A DNA stretch of 64,000 nucleotides, from assembly GCA_902775475.1 (NCBI GenBank), contig CACYME010000001.1, positions 62,001 through 126,000 of the forward strand, written 5' to 3'. Made by a program: the position numbers and the translations under genes. The stretch comes from an uncultured Prevotellaceae bacterium (GTDB lineage: Bacteria > Bacteroidota > Bacteroidia > Bacteroidales > Bacteroidaceae). Every line of letters starts with the position of its first letter. Positions within the stretch are counted from its first letter, which is position 1. Positions 17,167 through 24,623 of this stretch are shown in pieces. The notes beneath the pieces were generated by a model that was not told the origin of the DNA, ran no database searches, and saw only the letters and a program-made list of their open reading frames with translations.

Positions 17167-18210
17167 ATGGACAAAGGAACATTCGAAAGCCAGAAACCCT
17201 TTGCTGGCGAGAAGAAGCCGTCGATGAAACGGCGCTTCGTGGGGCATGACTATTCACGGCCAGGGCTCTACATGCTGACGATGGTGGTCGAGGGACGTCG
17301 ACCGCTGTTCGCCCGAGTGTATGGAACAAGCGACGACCCGCTGATTGAGCTGTCGCCACTGGGGGCTGCCGTGCGCGATGAGTGGTGGGGCATCTCGAAG
17401 TACTATCCCCAGATAGAGGTGCTCGACTTGCAGATGATGCCCGACCATCTGCATGGCATCCTGTACGTCAGGGAGCAGCTGCCCTGCGACCTGAGCCGCG
17501 TGGTGCGCGGCTTCAAGACCGGGTGCGGGCGTGCCTACCGTCGGCTGGTGGCGCCGTTAGCGGGTTCACCGTATGTTGCGACTAAGTCGCAACATACCCT
17601 AAAGGAGGCGGCGGTGCAGCAAACGAAGAAAGGGGCGCACCCTGAGCATGGGCTGCTCTTTGAGCCGGGATTCAACGACCGAGTGCTCCGGGAGTACGGG
17701 CAGCTGCAGGTCTGGAGAAAATACCTGCGCGACAACCCCCGACGGCTGCTGATGAAGCGCGAGCATCCCGACCTCTTCCGCGTTCAGCGCGACCTGGCGT
17801 TCGGCCCGCTGCGCTTTTCTGCCATCGGCAACCGCTTCCTGCTGGAAAGGCCCGAGCGCGTGCAGGTGCAGTGCTCGCGCCGCCTCACCGCCGAAGAGAT
17901 TGCAGCCAAGGCTGCCGACCTGCTATCGATGGCCCGCAACGGCGCTGTGCTGGTTTCGCCTTGCATATCTCCAGGTGAAAAGCTCATCATGAGGGCGGCC
18001 TTCGAAGAGCGCCTTCCACTGATTGTCCTACAGGAAAACGGCTTCACCGACCTGGCCAAGCCCTACGGACAATGCATGGAGGCCTGCGCCAGCGGCCAGC
18101 TGCTCCTCCTGGCTCCGTGGGAACACCATAACGAGCGCCTTGCCATTCGCCGCGACCAATGCATGGCCCTCAACGAAATGGCCCGGATGATTTGCGAGGG
18201 CAGTCTCTGA
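17167..18210 (+). CDS. REP-associated HUH (Y1) transposase with a C-terminal DprA/SLOG-like domain
   Basis: A 347-residue protein. Residues 1-200 match REP-associated tyrosine transposases: HUH motif H94-L-H96 in MMPDHLHGIL, the VVRGFKTG helix, FNDRVLREYGQLQVWRKYLRDNP with the candidate nucleophile Y186, and a basic tail. The loop between them is enlarged (about 130-160), and residues 135-144 are encoded by a perfect palindrome. Residues about 235-347 form an extra domain (LVSPCISPGEKL, PLIVLQENG, LLLLAPWEHHNERLAIRRD) resembling the Rossmann-like DprA/SLOG fold; that assignment is inference. The ATG at 17167 is chosen because the promoter box ends just before it. Three tandem palindromes lie 26 bases after the stop, as expected for a transposase with its own REP elements. 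Confidence 0.85.
   Translation: MDKGTFESQKPFAGEKKPSMKRRFVGHDYSRPGLYMLTMVVEGRRPLFARVYGTSDDPLIELSPLGAAVRDEWWGISKYYPQIEVLDLQMMPDHLHGILYVREQLPCDLSRVVRGFKTGCGRAYRRLVAPLAGSPYVATKSQHTLKEAAVQQTKKGAHPEHGLLFEPGFNDRVLREYGQLQVWRKYLRDNPRRLLMKREHPDLFRVQRDLAFGPLRFSAIGNRFLLERPERVQVQCSRRLTAEEIAAKAADLLSMARNGAVLVSPCISPGEKLIMRAAFEERLPLIVLQENGFTDLAKPYGQCMEACASGQLLLLAPWEHHNERLAIRRDQCMALNEMARMICEGSL
17571..17597. repeat. Perfect palindrome inside the transposase gene
   Basis: Arms GTATGTTGCGAC (17571-17582) and GTCGCAACATAC (17586-17597) with loop TAA. The central 19 bases share both arms with the palindrome in ileS. It lies in frame in a variable loop of the protein. Confidence 0.75.
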
Positions 18211-18235
18211 ACTTTTCAAATACCATCAGTATATG

Positions 18236-18314
18236 TTGGTATATCGTGCATATACCTTTGGTATATCGCCTATATACCGATGGTATATCCACGATATACC
18301 GATTTTCAACCGCA
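18236..18314. repeat. Array of three 22-bp palindromes, copy 1
   Basis: Three consecutive units GGTATAT-N5-ATATACC separated by 3 bases (TTT, GAT, GAT), then ACCGATTTTCAACCGCA. The same 79 bases recur with few changes at 50702-50780. The position directly behind the HUH transposase suggests REP-type substrates. Confidence 0.85.
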
Positions 18315-18344
18315 GACAATAGCATTATTGGCTGCGGTTGAAAA
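18303..18344. other. 13-bp hairpin after the palindrome array
   Basis: Arms TTTTCAACCGCAG (18303-18315) and CTGCGGTTGAAAA (18332-18344). There is no T-tract on either side, so it is not a classical terminator; it may be part of the repeat or end the transposase transcript. Confidence 0.55.
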
Positions 18345-18406
18345 AACTGATGGCTTTTGTAAGAAAAAAAAGTGACATTCCACTCCAACATATCAATTCT
18401 TTTCAC

Positions 18407-18414
18407 TATCTTTG
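18407..18414 (+). promoter_or_regulatory. Predicted -7 box for susC/susD
   Basis: TATCTTTG, 63 bases before the susC start. A small hairpin (GCCGAC/GTCGGC, 18433-18447) lies in the leader. Confidence 0.65.
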
Positions 18415-18477
18415 CACCATGATTGCCCGGAGGCCGACGCCGTCGGCGCCGATGCCTTGACACCTAAAACAAGCCCA

Positions 18478-21189
18478 ATGATGAAACTTAGAAGCAAACT
18501 ACTCGCCTGCCTAAGCCTGACAGCGGCCCCGCTCCTACTTCCGCACCTGAGCCAGCTGTCAGCGGCAGAGGCATCGCACATCTTTGCCACCGACACGCTG
18601 CCGACGGTGAAGATAGGCTACTCCAGCAGCACACAGAGCACGCTGACGGGAGCCGTGGACAAAGTGACCCAGGAGCGCATGAACAAGGGTCTCGTCACCT
18701 CGTCGCTTGATGCCCTCAGCGGCCAGGCCGCCGGTGTGCAGGTGACCGGCGGTGGCAACCAGGAGGCGATGGTCTCGGCCGTCCGCGTGCGCGGCACCAC
18801 GTCGCTCACCGGCGGCAACGACCCGCTGGTCATCATCGACGGCGTGGCCAGCGACCTGTCGACCCTCTCCACCATCTATCCCGCCGACATCGAGAGCTTC
18901 ACCATCCTGAAAGACGCATCGGAGACGGCACAGTACGGCAGCCGCGGCGCCGCCGGCGTCATCATGGTGGCCACGAAGAAAGGCAAGCAACAGCAGTTTC
19001 ACATCAGCTACGACGGCACCGTGGGCTTCGAGTCGGCCTACAAGCACATGCAGATGCTCAGCGGCCCGCAGTTCCGCCAGGCGGCCCAGCGTCTGGGCGT
19101 CCCCTATATCGAAGGCGGCAGCGACACCGACTTCCACAACAGCATTGTCCGCACGGGCTTCGTGCAGAACCACCACGTGGCCTTCGGCGGCGGCAACGAG
19201 CTGGCCAACTACCGCGCCTCGGTGGGCATGATGGAGCACAACACCGTGGTGAAGACCAACAACTACAAGAACTACATTGCCAAGCTCGACATCTCGCAGC
19301 AGGCCTTCGACAACTGCCTGAAGGTAGACCTGGGCATTTTCGGCTCGCTGCAGCGGTCGGCCATGTTGCCCTTTAAGCAGAAACTCTTCTTCTCGGCCGA
19401 TGCCTTCAACCCCACCCTGCCCGACGGCACCGACAGCCAGGGCAACTACCCCGGCGTGACAGAGGCGCTGTGGGCCAGCAACCCCAACGCCCTGCTGCAG
19501 ATGAAACAGGACGAGGACAACGCCCACTTCAACGTGCACATGAACGCCCAGGCACAGCTGACGAAGGAGCTGGCGCTACGCGTCTTCGGCTCCTACAGCT
19601 ACAACTCGGTGGACAACGCCCACTTCTACCCCACCTTCGTGTGGAGCCACGGCGAAGCCTACCGGAGCAACTCGAAGAGCGAAGAGCTGTTCGGTAACAT
19701 CGCCCTCGACTACTCGCTCGCCACACGCAACGCCAAGCTCAACCTGATGGCCCTGGCCGAGGCGCAGATGCAGAAGGGCAATGGCTTCTACACCACGGTG
19801 ATGAACTTCTCGACCAACGCCTTTGGCTACGACCAGCTGTCAGCTGGATCAGCCAGGCCCTGGGAGGGCACCAATTCCACCTACACCGACGCCAACATGC
19901 GGTCGCTGCTCTTCCGCGCACAATATACATTATATAATAAATACACGCTGACGGCCAACGCCCGCACCGACGGCTCGTCGAAGGTGGGCCGCAACCACCG
20001 CTGGGGCTTCTTTCCCTCGGTGAGCGGCGCCTGGATAGTGAGCAACGAGGAGTGGATGAAGCCCCTCACCTTCATCAGCGACGCCAAGCTGCGCCTGGGC
20101 TTCGGCCTGTCGGGCAACCTGGGCGGCATCGACTCCTACAACAGCATGCAGCTGGTGCAGCCCAACGGCGTGGCAGCCGTCAACGGAACCGCCGCCGTGA
20201 CGCTGGGCATCATACGCAACGCCAACCCCGACCTGAAGTGGGAGCAGAAGCGCACGTTCAACGCCGGACTGGACCTGAGCCTCTGGCAAGGGCGCATCGC
20301 GCTGACCATCGACTACTACCGGTCGAAGACCACCGACATGCTCTACGTCTACGACGTGCCCGTGCCGCCCTTCACCTACGACAAGCTGCTGGCCAACCTC
20401 GGCTCGATGCAGAACAGCGGACTGGAGATAGGCTTCGGCATCACGCCGCTGCGCACACGCGACATGGAGCTGAGCGTGAGCATGAACTGGAGCTTCGAGC
20501 GCAACAAGCTGCTCTCGCTCGACGGCTATTACAACGGACAGCTGCTGACGGCACCCACGATGAAAGGCATAGCGGCACTATGGGGCCCGGGCTTCCACGG
20601 TGCCAGCGACGTGGTGATGCAGATGGTGGGCCGGCAGCTGGGGGTGTTCTACCTGCCCCACTGCTATGGCTTGAAGACCGATACCGACGGCTCGCAATAC
20701 TACGACGTGAGCGACGAGAAGTACATCTGCGGACAGGCCACGCCAAAGGCTACCATGGGTTCGAGCATCGCCTTCCGCTACCGCAGCTGGGACGTGACAA
20801 TGCAGGTGAACGGTGCCTTCGGACACAAAATCTACAACGGCACGGCCCTCACCTACATGAACATGCTCTCGCTGCCCAACTACAACGTGATGGAGGGAGC
20901 CCCCGAGGCGAACATCCAGGACCAGACCATCAGCGACTACTGGCTGGAGCGCGGTGACTACGTGAACATCGACTACCTGACGCTGGGCTGGACAGTGCCC
21001 ATCCGCTCGCGCTTCGTGCAGGGCCTGCGCCTGTCGGCCTCGGTGAACAACCTGGCCACCATCACGGGCTATTCGGGACTGACGCCCATCATCAACTCGA
21101 GCGTCATCGACTCGTCGCTCGGCATCGACGACAAGCGCACCATGCCACTCTATCGCAGCTACACCATGGGCGTGAGCATCAAGTTCTGA
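18478..21189 (+). CDS. SusC-family TonB-dependent outer-membrane transporter
   Basis: Outer-membrane barrel importing oligosaccharides together with SusD. A signal peptide (MMKLRSKLLACLSLTAAPLLL...) is followed within about 45 residues by the plug domain: SLDALSGQAAGVQV, the SusC-type VRVRGTTSL, PLVIIDGV, LKDASETAQYGSRGAAGVIMV. The barrel ends YTMGVSIKF with the terminal phenylalanine. At about 903 residues it is shorter than classical SusC because the N-terminal carboxypeptidase-regulatory-like domain and a recognisable TonB box region are missing or reduced. The ATG pair at 18478/18481 starts the signal peptide. The partner SusD gene begins 34 bases downstream; the divergent glycosidases are the likely degradative partners. 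Confidence 0.93.
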   Translation: MMKLRSKLLACLSLTAAPLLLPHLSQLSAAEASHIFATDTLPTVKIGYSSSTQSTLTGAVDKVTQERMNKGLVTSSLDALSGQAAGVQVTGGGNQEAMVSAVRVRGTTSLTGGNDPLVIIDGVASDLSTLSTIYPADIESFTILKDASETAQYGSRGAAGVIMVATKKGKQQQFHISYDGTVGFESAYKHMQMLSGPQFRQAAQRLGVPYIEGGSDTDFHNSIVRTGFVQNHHVAFGGGNELANYRASVGMMEHNTVVKTNNYKNYIAKLDISQQAFDNCLKVDLGIFGSLQRSAMLPFKQKLFFSADAFNPTLPDGTDSQGNYPGVTEALWASNPNALLQMKQDEDNAHFNVHMNAQAQLTKELALRVFGSYSYNSVDNAHFYPTFVWSHGEAYRSNSKSEELFGNIALDYSLATRNAKLNLMALAEAQMQKGNGFYTTVMNFSTNAFGYDQLSAGSARPWEGTNSTYTDANMRSLLFRAQYTLYNKYTLTANARTDGSSKVGRNHRWGFFPSVSGAWIVSNEEWMKPLTFISDAKLRLGFGLSGNLGGIDSYNSMQLVQPNGVAAVNGTAAVTLGIIRNANPDLKWEQKRTFNAGLDLSLWQGRIALTIDYYRSKTTDMLYVYDVPVPPFTYDKLLANLGSMQNSGLEIGFGITPLRTRDMELSVSMNWSFERNKLLSLDGYYNGQLLTAPTMKGIAALWGPGFHGASDVVMQMVGRQLGVFYLPHCYGLKTDTDGSQYYDVSDEKYICGQATPKATMGSSIAFRYRSWDVTMQVNGAFGHKIYNGTALTYMNMLSLPNYNVMEGAPEANIQDQTISDYWLERGDYVNIDYLTLGWTVPIRSRFVQGLRLSASVNNLATITGYSGLTPIINSSVIDSSLGIDDKRTMPLYRSYTMGVSIKF

Positions 21190-21223
21190 CCCAAGATTCT
21201 GGAACATCATCAAAGAAGACTAT

Positions 21224-22810
21224 ATGAAAAAGATAATACAACAATGGCTTATCGGCCTGTACGGCATCCTGATTCCCGCAGGAGCCGGAAGCGGACTGCT
21301 CACAGCCTGCTCGCTCGACGAGCACCCCAAGGACCAGGTGGAGGAAGAGCTCATCTACACCGACGCGCTATCGCTCTACCTGAACGCCGTGGCTACCCTC
21401 TACAGCTACATCGGCGGAAACACCGACGGTCAGGGCCTGCAGGGAACCTGCCGTGGCGTCTACGACCTGCAGACCTTCTGCACCGACGAGGCCATGCTGC
21501 CCATAAGGGGCGTCGACTGGTACGACGGCGGCCTGTGGGAACAGCTGCACCTGCACACCTGGAACAGCGGCCACGGGGTGCTGAAGAACGCCTGGCTGTA
21601 CCTTTACAAGGTCATCACGCTCTGCAACCGCTCCATGGAGAAGCTGCACCAATACAACCACCTGCTCACCAACAGCCAGTACGAGGGGCTGAGGGCCGAA
21701 GTGCGCGCCCTCAGGGCCATCTACTACTGGTATCTCATTGACCTCTTCGGCCCCGTGCCGCTGGTCACCAGCACGGAGACGTCGATGCAGCAGGTGAAGC
21801 AGTCGAGCCGCGCCGAAGTATTCGACTTCATCGTCAGCGAGCTACAGCAGACGCTGCCACTACTCAGCTACGAAAACAGCGTGGAGCGCGGTGACTACTA
21901 TGGCCGCGTGACGAAGTCAGTGGCACTCTTCGTGCTGGCTAAGCTCATGCTCAACGCCGAGGTTTACACCGGCGAGCCAAAATGGCAGGAAGCCATCGAC
22001 TACTGCAACGACATCGAGGAATTGGGCTACAGGCTGGAAGAGGATTACATTTCCAACTTCATCGTCTACAACGAGCACTCAACGGAAAACATCTGGGTCA
22101 TACCGATGGACAAAGACCTGTACACCAACCAGCAACAAAACATGTTCCGCAGCTACCACTACCGCCACGCTGCGGCCTACGGCTTCACCGGCGAGAACGG
22201 GTCGTGTGCCACACTGGCGGCGCTGCGCATCTTTGGCTATGGAACCGACGACGAAGACCTGCGCTTCAGGCTGAACTTCTGGGCCGACACTGTCACCGAC
22301 ATCGAGGGCAACTACGTGCTCGACCGCAGCGGGGTGCCACTCGTCTACTACCCTACCGAGGTGAGGCTCGACCTGAGCGGCAGCAAGTATGTGGAGACGG
22401 CTGGAGCACGCATGAAGAAATACGCAGTGGACTTGTTTGCCCCAAAAGACGGCAAGCTGATGGACAACGACATCGTGCTCTTCCGCTTTGCCGACGTGCT
22501 GCTGATGCGCGCTGAAGCAAAGGTGAGGCTCGGGCTAAGCGGACAGGAGGACTTCGACCTGGTGAGGCAACGCTCTTTCATGGACCCAAGGCCGTGCACA
22601 CTGGAGAACCTGCTCGACGAGCGCATGATGGAGCTATGCTGGGAAGGCTGGCGCAGGCAGGACCTCGTGCGCTTCGGAAAGTTCCAGACGGTCACTGGCG
22701 ACGGGGCCATGCCCCCAGGCTATACGGAGGACAGCCACACGTCTATCTACCCCATTCCTGCCGATGTGATAGCCGTCAACCAGAACTTGAAGCAAAACCC
22801 TGGATATTAA
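21224..22810 (+). CDS. SusD-family glycan-binding lipoprotein
   Basis: Cell-surface lipoprotein that closes the SusC barrel and binds the glycan. The N-terminus MKKIIQQWLIGLYGILIPAG ends in the lipobox LLTACS. The body has the RagB/SusD pattern: LYLNAVATLYSYIGG, EVRALRAIYYWYLIDLFGPVPLV, the TPR-like helices, FRFADVLLMRAEAKVRLG, ERMMELCWEGWRRQDLVRFG, and a C-terminal YPIPADVIAVNQNLKQNPGY. The length of 528 residues is normal. It is cotranscribed with susC. Ligand specificity cannot be read from sequence; the neighbouring GH28 and GH2 genes suggest a pectic glycan. Confidence 0.95.
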   Translation: MKKIIQQWLIGLYGILIPAGAGSGLLTACSLDEHPKDQVEEELIYTDALSLYLNAVATLYSYIGGNTDGQGLQGTCRGVYDLQTFCTDEAMLPIRGVDWYDGGLWEQLHLHTWNSGHGVLKNAWLYLYKVITLCNRSMEKLHQYNHLLTNSQYEGLRAEVRALRAIYYWYLIDLFGPVPLVTSTETSMQQVKQSSRAEVFDFIVSELQQTLPLLSYENSVERGDYYGRVTKSVALFVLAKLMLNAEVYTGEPKWQEAIDYCNDIEELGYRLEEDYISNFIVYNEHSTENIWVIPMDKDLYTNQQQNMFRSYHYRHAAAYGFTGENGSCATLAALRIFGYGTDDEDLRFRLNFWADTVTDIEGNYVLDRSGVPLVYYPTEVRLDLSGSKYVETAGARMKKYAVDLFAPKDGKLMDNDIVLFRFADVLLMRAEAKVRLGLSGQEDFDLVRQRSFMDPRPCTLENLLDERMMELCWEGWRRQDLVRFGKFQTVTGDGAMPPGYTEDSHTSIYPIPADVIAVNQNLKQNPGY

Positions 22811-22847
22811 AAAAACTTAATACGTTGCCAGTTCGGAAAATTATTAG

Positions 22848-22855
22848 TACTTTTG
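22848..22855 (+). promoter_or_regulatory. Predicted -7 box upstream of ribE
   Basis: TACTTTTG fits TAnnTTTG and lies about 308 bases before the ribE start, which leaves a long untranslated leader. Confidence 0.5.
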
Positions 22856-23106
22856 CGAACCAAAAGAGAAAAGGACAATAGAAAAGCCTTATCTCTGCTT
22901 CGGAAGAATGACACATGGGTCGTGTCAGACAGATCGGGATACTCATCAAATAAAAACTTGAAAACCGGGATGCATTCCCCTGCCAATGGCGGGCCGCAAT
23001 AAAAGCCTCTTCACGATGCCGGCGGATTACAACGGCGAGGAACACCCACAACCTGTCATAAGGGAGTTTTCATCACATCGCTGGCACGACCCTTCTCACT
23101 TTTCCC

Positions 23107-23159
23107 ACTCATCACTTATCACTTATCACTTATCACTCATCACTTATCACTCATCACTT
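23107..23159. repeat. Tandem TCATCACTTATCACT-type repeat before ribE
   Basis: About 53 bases of alternating CTCATCACTTATCACTTATCAC units, ending just before the ribE start codon. The same unit recurs at 48781-48830, where it abuts the stop codon of the serine acetyltransferase gene. Confidence 0.8.
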
Positions 23160-23162
23160 CTT

Positions 23163-23768
23163 ATGTTCTCAGGCATCATCGAAGAGTTTGCTACCGTAGT
23201 AGCCATCAAGAAAGACAGGGAAAACATTGACTTCACCCTGAAGTGTTCGTTCACCAGCGAGCTGAAAATTGACCAAAGCGTGGCCCACAACGGCGTGTGC
23301 CTGACGGTGGTGGCCATCGACGGCGACTGCTATGTGGTGACGGCCATGAAGGAGACGCTGCTGCGCTCGAACCTGGGTCTGCTGCACGTGGGCGACAAGG
23401 TGAACGTGGAGCGGTCGATGCTGATGAACGGTCGGCTGGACGGCCACATCGTGCAGGGCCATGTAGACCAGACAGCAGTATGCACAGCCCGCGAGGATGC
23501 CGATGGCAGCACCTACTTCACCTTCGAATATGCAGAGAACAGGGAGATGGCCCGCCACGGCTACTTCACCGTAGATAAAGGTTCCGTCACCGTGAACGGC
23601 GTGTCGCTGACGGTCTGCAATCCCACCATCAACACGTTCCAGGTGGCTATTATCCCCTACACCATGGAGCACACGAACTTCCAGGACATCGAGGTGGGTT
23701 CAACGGTAAACATCGAGTTCGATATCCTTGGCAAGTACATCGCACGGCTCAGCCAGATTGAGAAATGA
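23163..23768 (+). CDS. ribE: riboflavin synthase alpha subunit
   Basis: Condenses two 6,7-dimethyl-8-ribityllumazine molecules to riboflavin in the cytoplasm. The 201-residue protein begins MFSGIIEEF, the conserved start of the family, and has two homologous lumazine-binding halves: LKIDQSVAHNGVCLTV with GRLDGHIVQGHVDQTA, and GSVTVNGVSLTV with IEFDILGKYIARL. An upstream in-frame extension is rejected because it reads through the simple repeat (SSLITYHLSLITYHSSLL) and the family starts at MFSG. It is single, with its own promoter-like box, and faces the convergent PlsC gene. Confidence 0.95.
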   Translation: MFSGIIEEFATVVAIKKDRENIDFTLKCSFTSELKIDQSVAHNGVCLTVVAIDGDCYVVTAMKETLLRSNLGLLHVGDKVNVERSMLMNGRLDGHIVQGHVDQTAVCTAREDADGSTYFTFEYAENREMARHGYFTVDKGSVTVNGVSLTVCNPTINTFQVAIIPYTMEHTNFQDIEVGSTVNIEFDILGKYIARLSQIEK

Positions 23769-23856
23769 GAAATGAGGAATGAGAAATGATTAGACTCAAG
23801 GTGGAAATGGTGTGAAGAGTCTATTCATTTCTCATTCCTCATTTCTCATTTTCTCA
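23761..23856. terminator. Long inverted repeat between ribE and the PlsC gene
   Basis: Left arm 23761-23798 and right arm 23818-23856, each made of GAGAAATGAGAAATGAGGA-type units, pair over almost 38 bp. The left arm begins inside the last codons of ribE. It lies between convergent genes and could end transcription both ways. Confidence 0.6.
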
Positions 23857-23860
23857 TTTC

Positions 23861-24619
23861 CTACTGGTCTGGGTTCTCCACAAACCCTTGATATTCGGGT
23901 GCCAAGGCCGACATGACGCTATCGTAGGCCTGGGTCATGGTAGTCTGAATGTTGTCGGGCCCCTGTCCCGAGGGGGGAATGGGCTGATGGATGGTGAGCG
24001 TGAGGCGATGCCATGTGGCGAAATGACCGTCACGCATGCGGGGCATGATGTCGAATGAGCCATTGATGGTGAGTGGCGCCACGGGCAATTGCAGCTCGTC
24101 GGCCAGGGCAAAGGCACCCTTCTTGAACGTCCCCATGTGGCCGGTGAATGTGCGTGAGCCTTCGGGGAACACCGTGACGCTGGTACCGCCCTGCAAGGTG
24201 CGACGCGCATCGTCGTAGGTCTTTTTAATCTTACTGGCACCGCGTTTGTCGACAAATATCTGCTTCGACTTCTCGCAGGCCCAGCCCACAAAGGGAATCT
24301 TGCGTAGCGACTGCTTCATCATCCATTTGAAGTTGCGACCCAGATAGCCATAAATGAGGAAGATGTCGAAGGCTCCCTGATGGTTGGACACAAAGACGTA
24401 GCTCTGACCCTTCGCCAGATGCTCACGCCCCTCGACTTTCACGGGAATGAGCAGAAGCCAAAGCACAACCCTGGACCACCATCGGCCTGGATAGTATCCC
24501 CAGAAATGGCCATTGCCAAGCGTACATCCCACGACGACGGTAAGGGCTGTAATGATGGTTGCGACGATGCCCAGCGGCAGAGCGATGAACAGCTGATAGA
24601 CACGGTAAAGATATTTCAT
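23861..24619 (-). CDS. 1-acylglycerol-3-phosphate acyltransferase (PlsC-like)
   Basis: Membrane-associated acyltransferase that makes phosphatidic acid, or a related lysophospholipid acyltransferase. The N-terminus has one long or two short membrane segments (FIALPLGIVATIITALTVVVG). The catalytic NHxxxxD motif is SNHQGAFD, and the substrate-binding block is FPEGSRT. The length of 252 residues is normal. It starts 4 bases after the metallophosphoesterase stop, so it is the last gene of a five-gene minus-strand operon. Acyl and acceptor specificity cannot be told. Confidence 0.9.
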   Translation of the reverse strand: MKYLYRVYQLFIALPLGIVATIITALTVVVGCTLGNGHFWGYYPGRWWSRVVLWLLLIPVKVEGREHLAKGQSYVFVSNHQGAFDIFLIYGYLGRNFKWMMKQSLRKIPFVGWACEKSKQIFVDKRGASKIKKTYDDARRTLQGGTSVTVFPEGSRTFTGHMGTFKKGAFALADELQLPVAPLTINGSFDIMPRMRDGHFATWHRLTLTIHQPIPPSGQGPDNIQTTMTQAYDSVMSALAPEYQGFVENPDQ

Positions 24620-24623
24620 AATG

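Larger units (their letters stand above)
22811..23162 (+). other. Leader region of the riboflavin synthase gene
   Basis: A 352-base gap with a TACTTTTG promoter-like box at 22848-22855, implying a leader of about 300 bases. The middle part (22940-23060) is GC-rich and contains possible stems; the last 53 bases are tandem TCATCACTTATCACT-type repeats ending three to four bases before the ATG. I could not match a known riboswitch with confidence. Confidence 0.5.

Noticed and set aside
18236-18314. CRISPR array
   Set aside because: The 22-bp units are palindromes separated by only three bases and no variable spacers are present; no cas genes lie nearby.
22860-23106. FMN or cobalamin riboswitch
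   Set aside because: Some strings resemble riboswitch cores, but the required order of conserved blocks could not be fitted by eye on either strand.
22986-23162. N-terminal extension of riboflavin synthase
   Set aside because: The in-frame extension translates the simple repeat and GC-rich leader; the family begins at MFSG.
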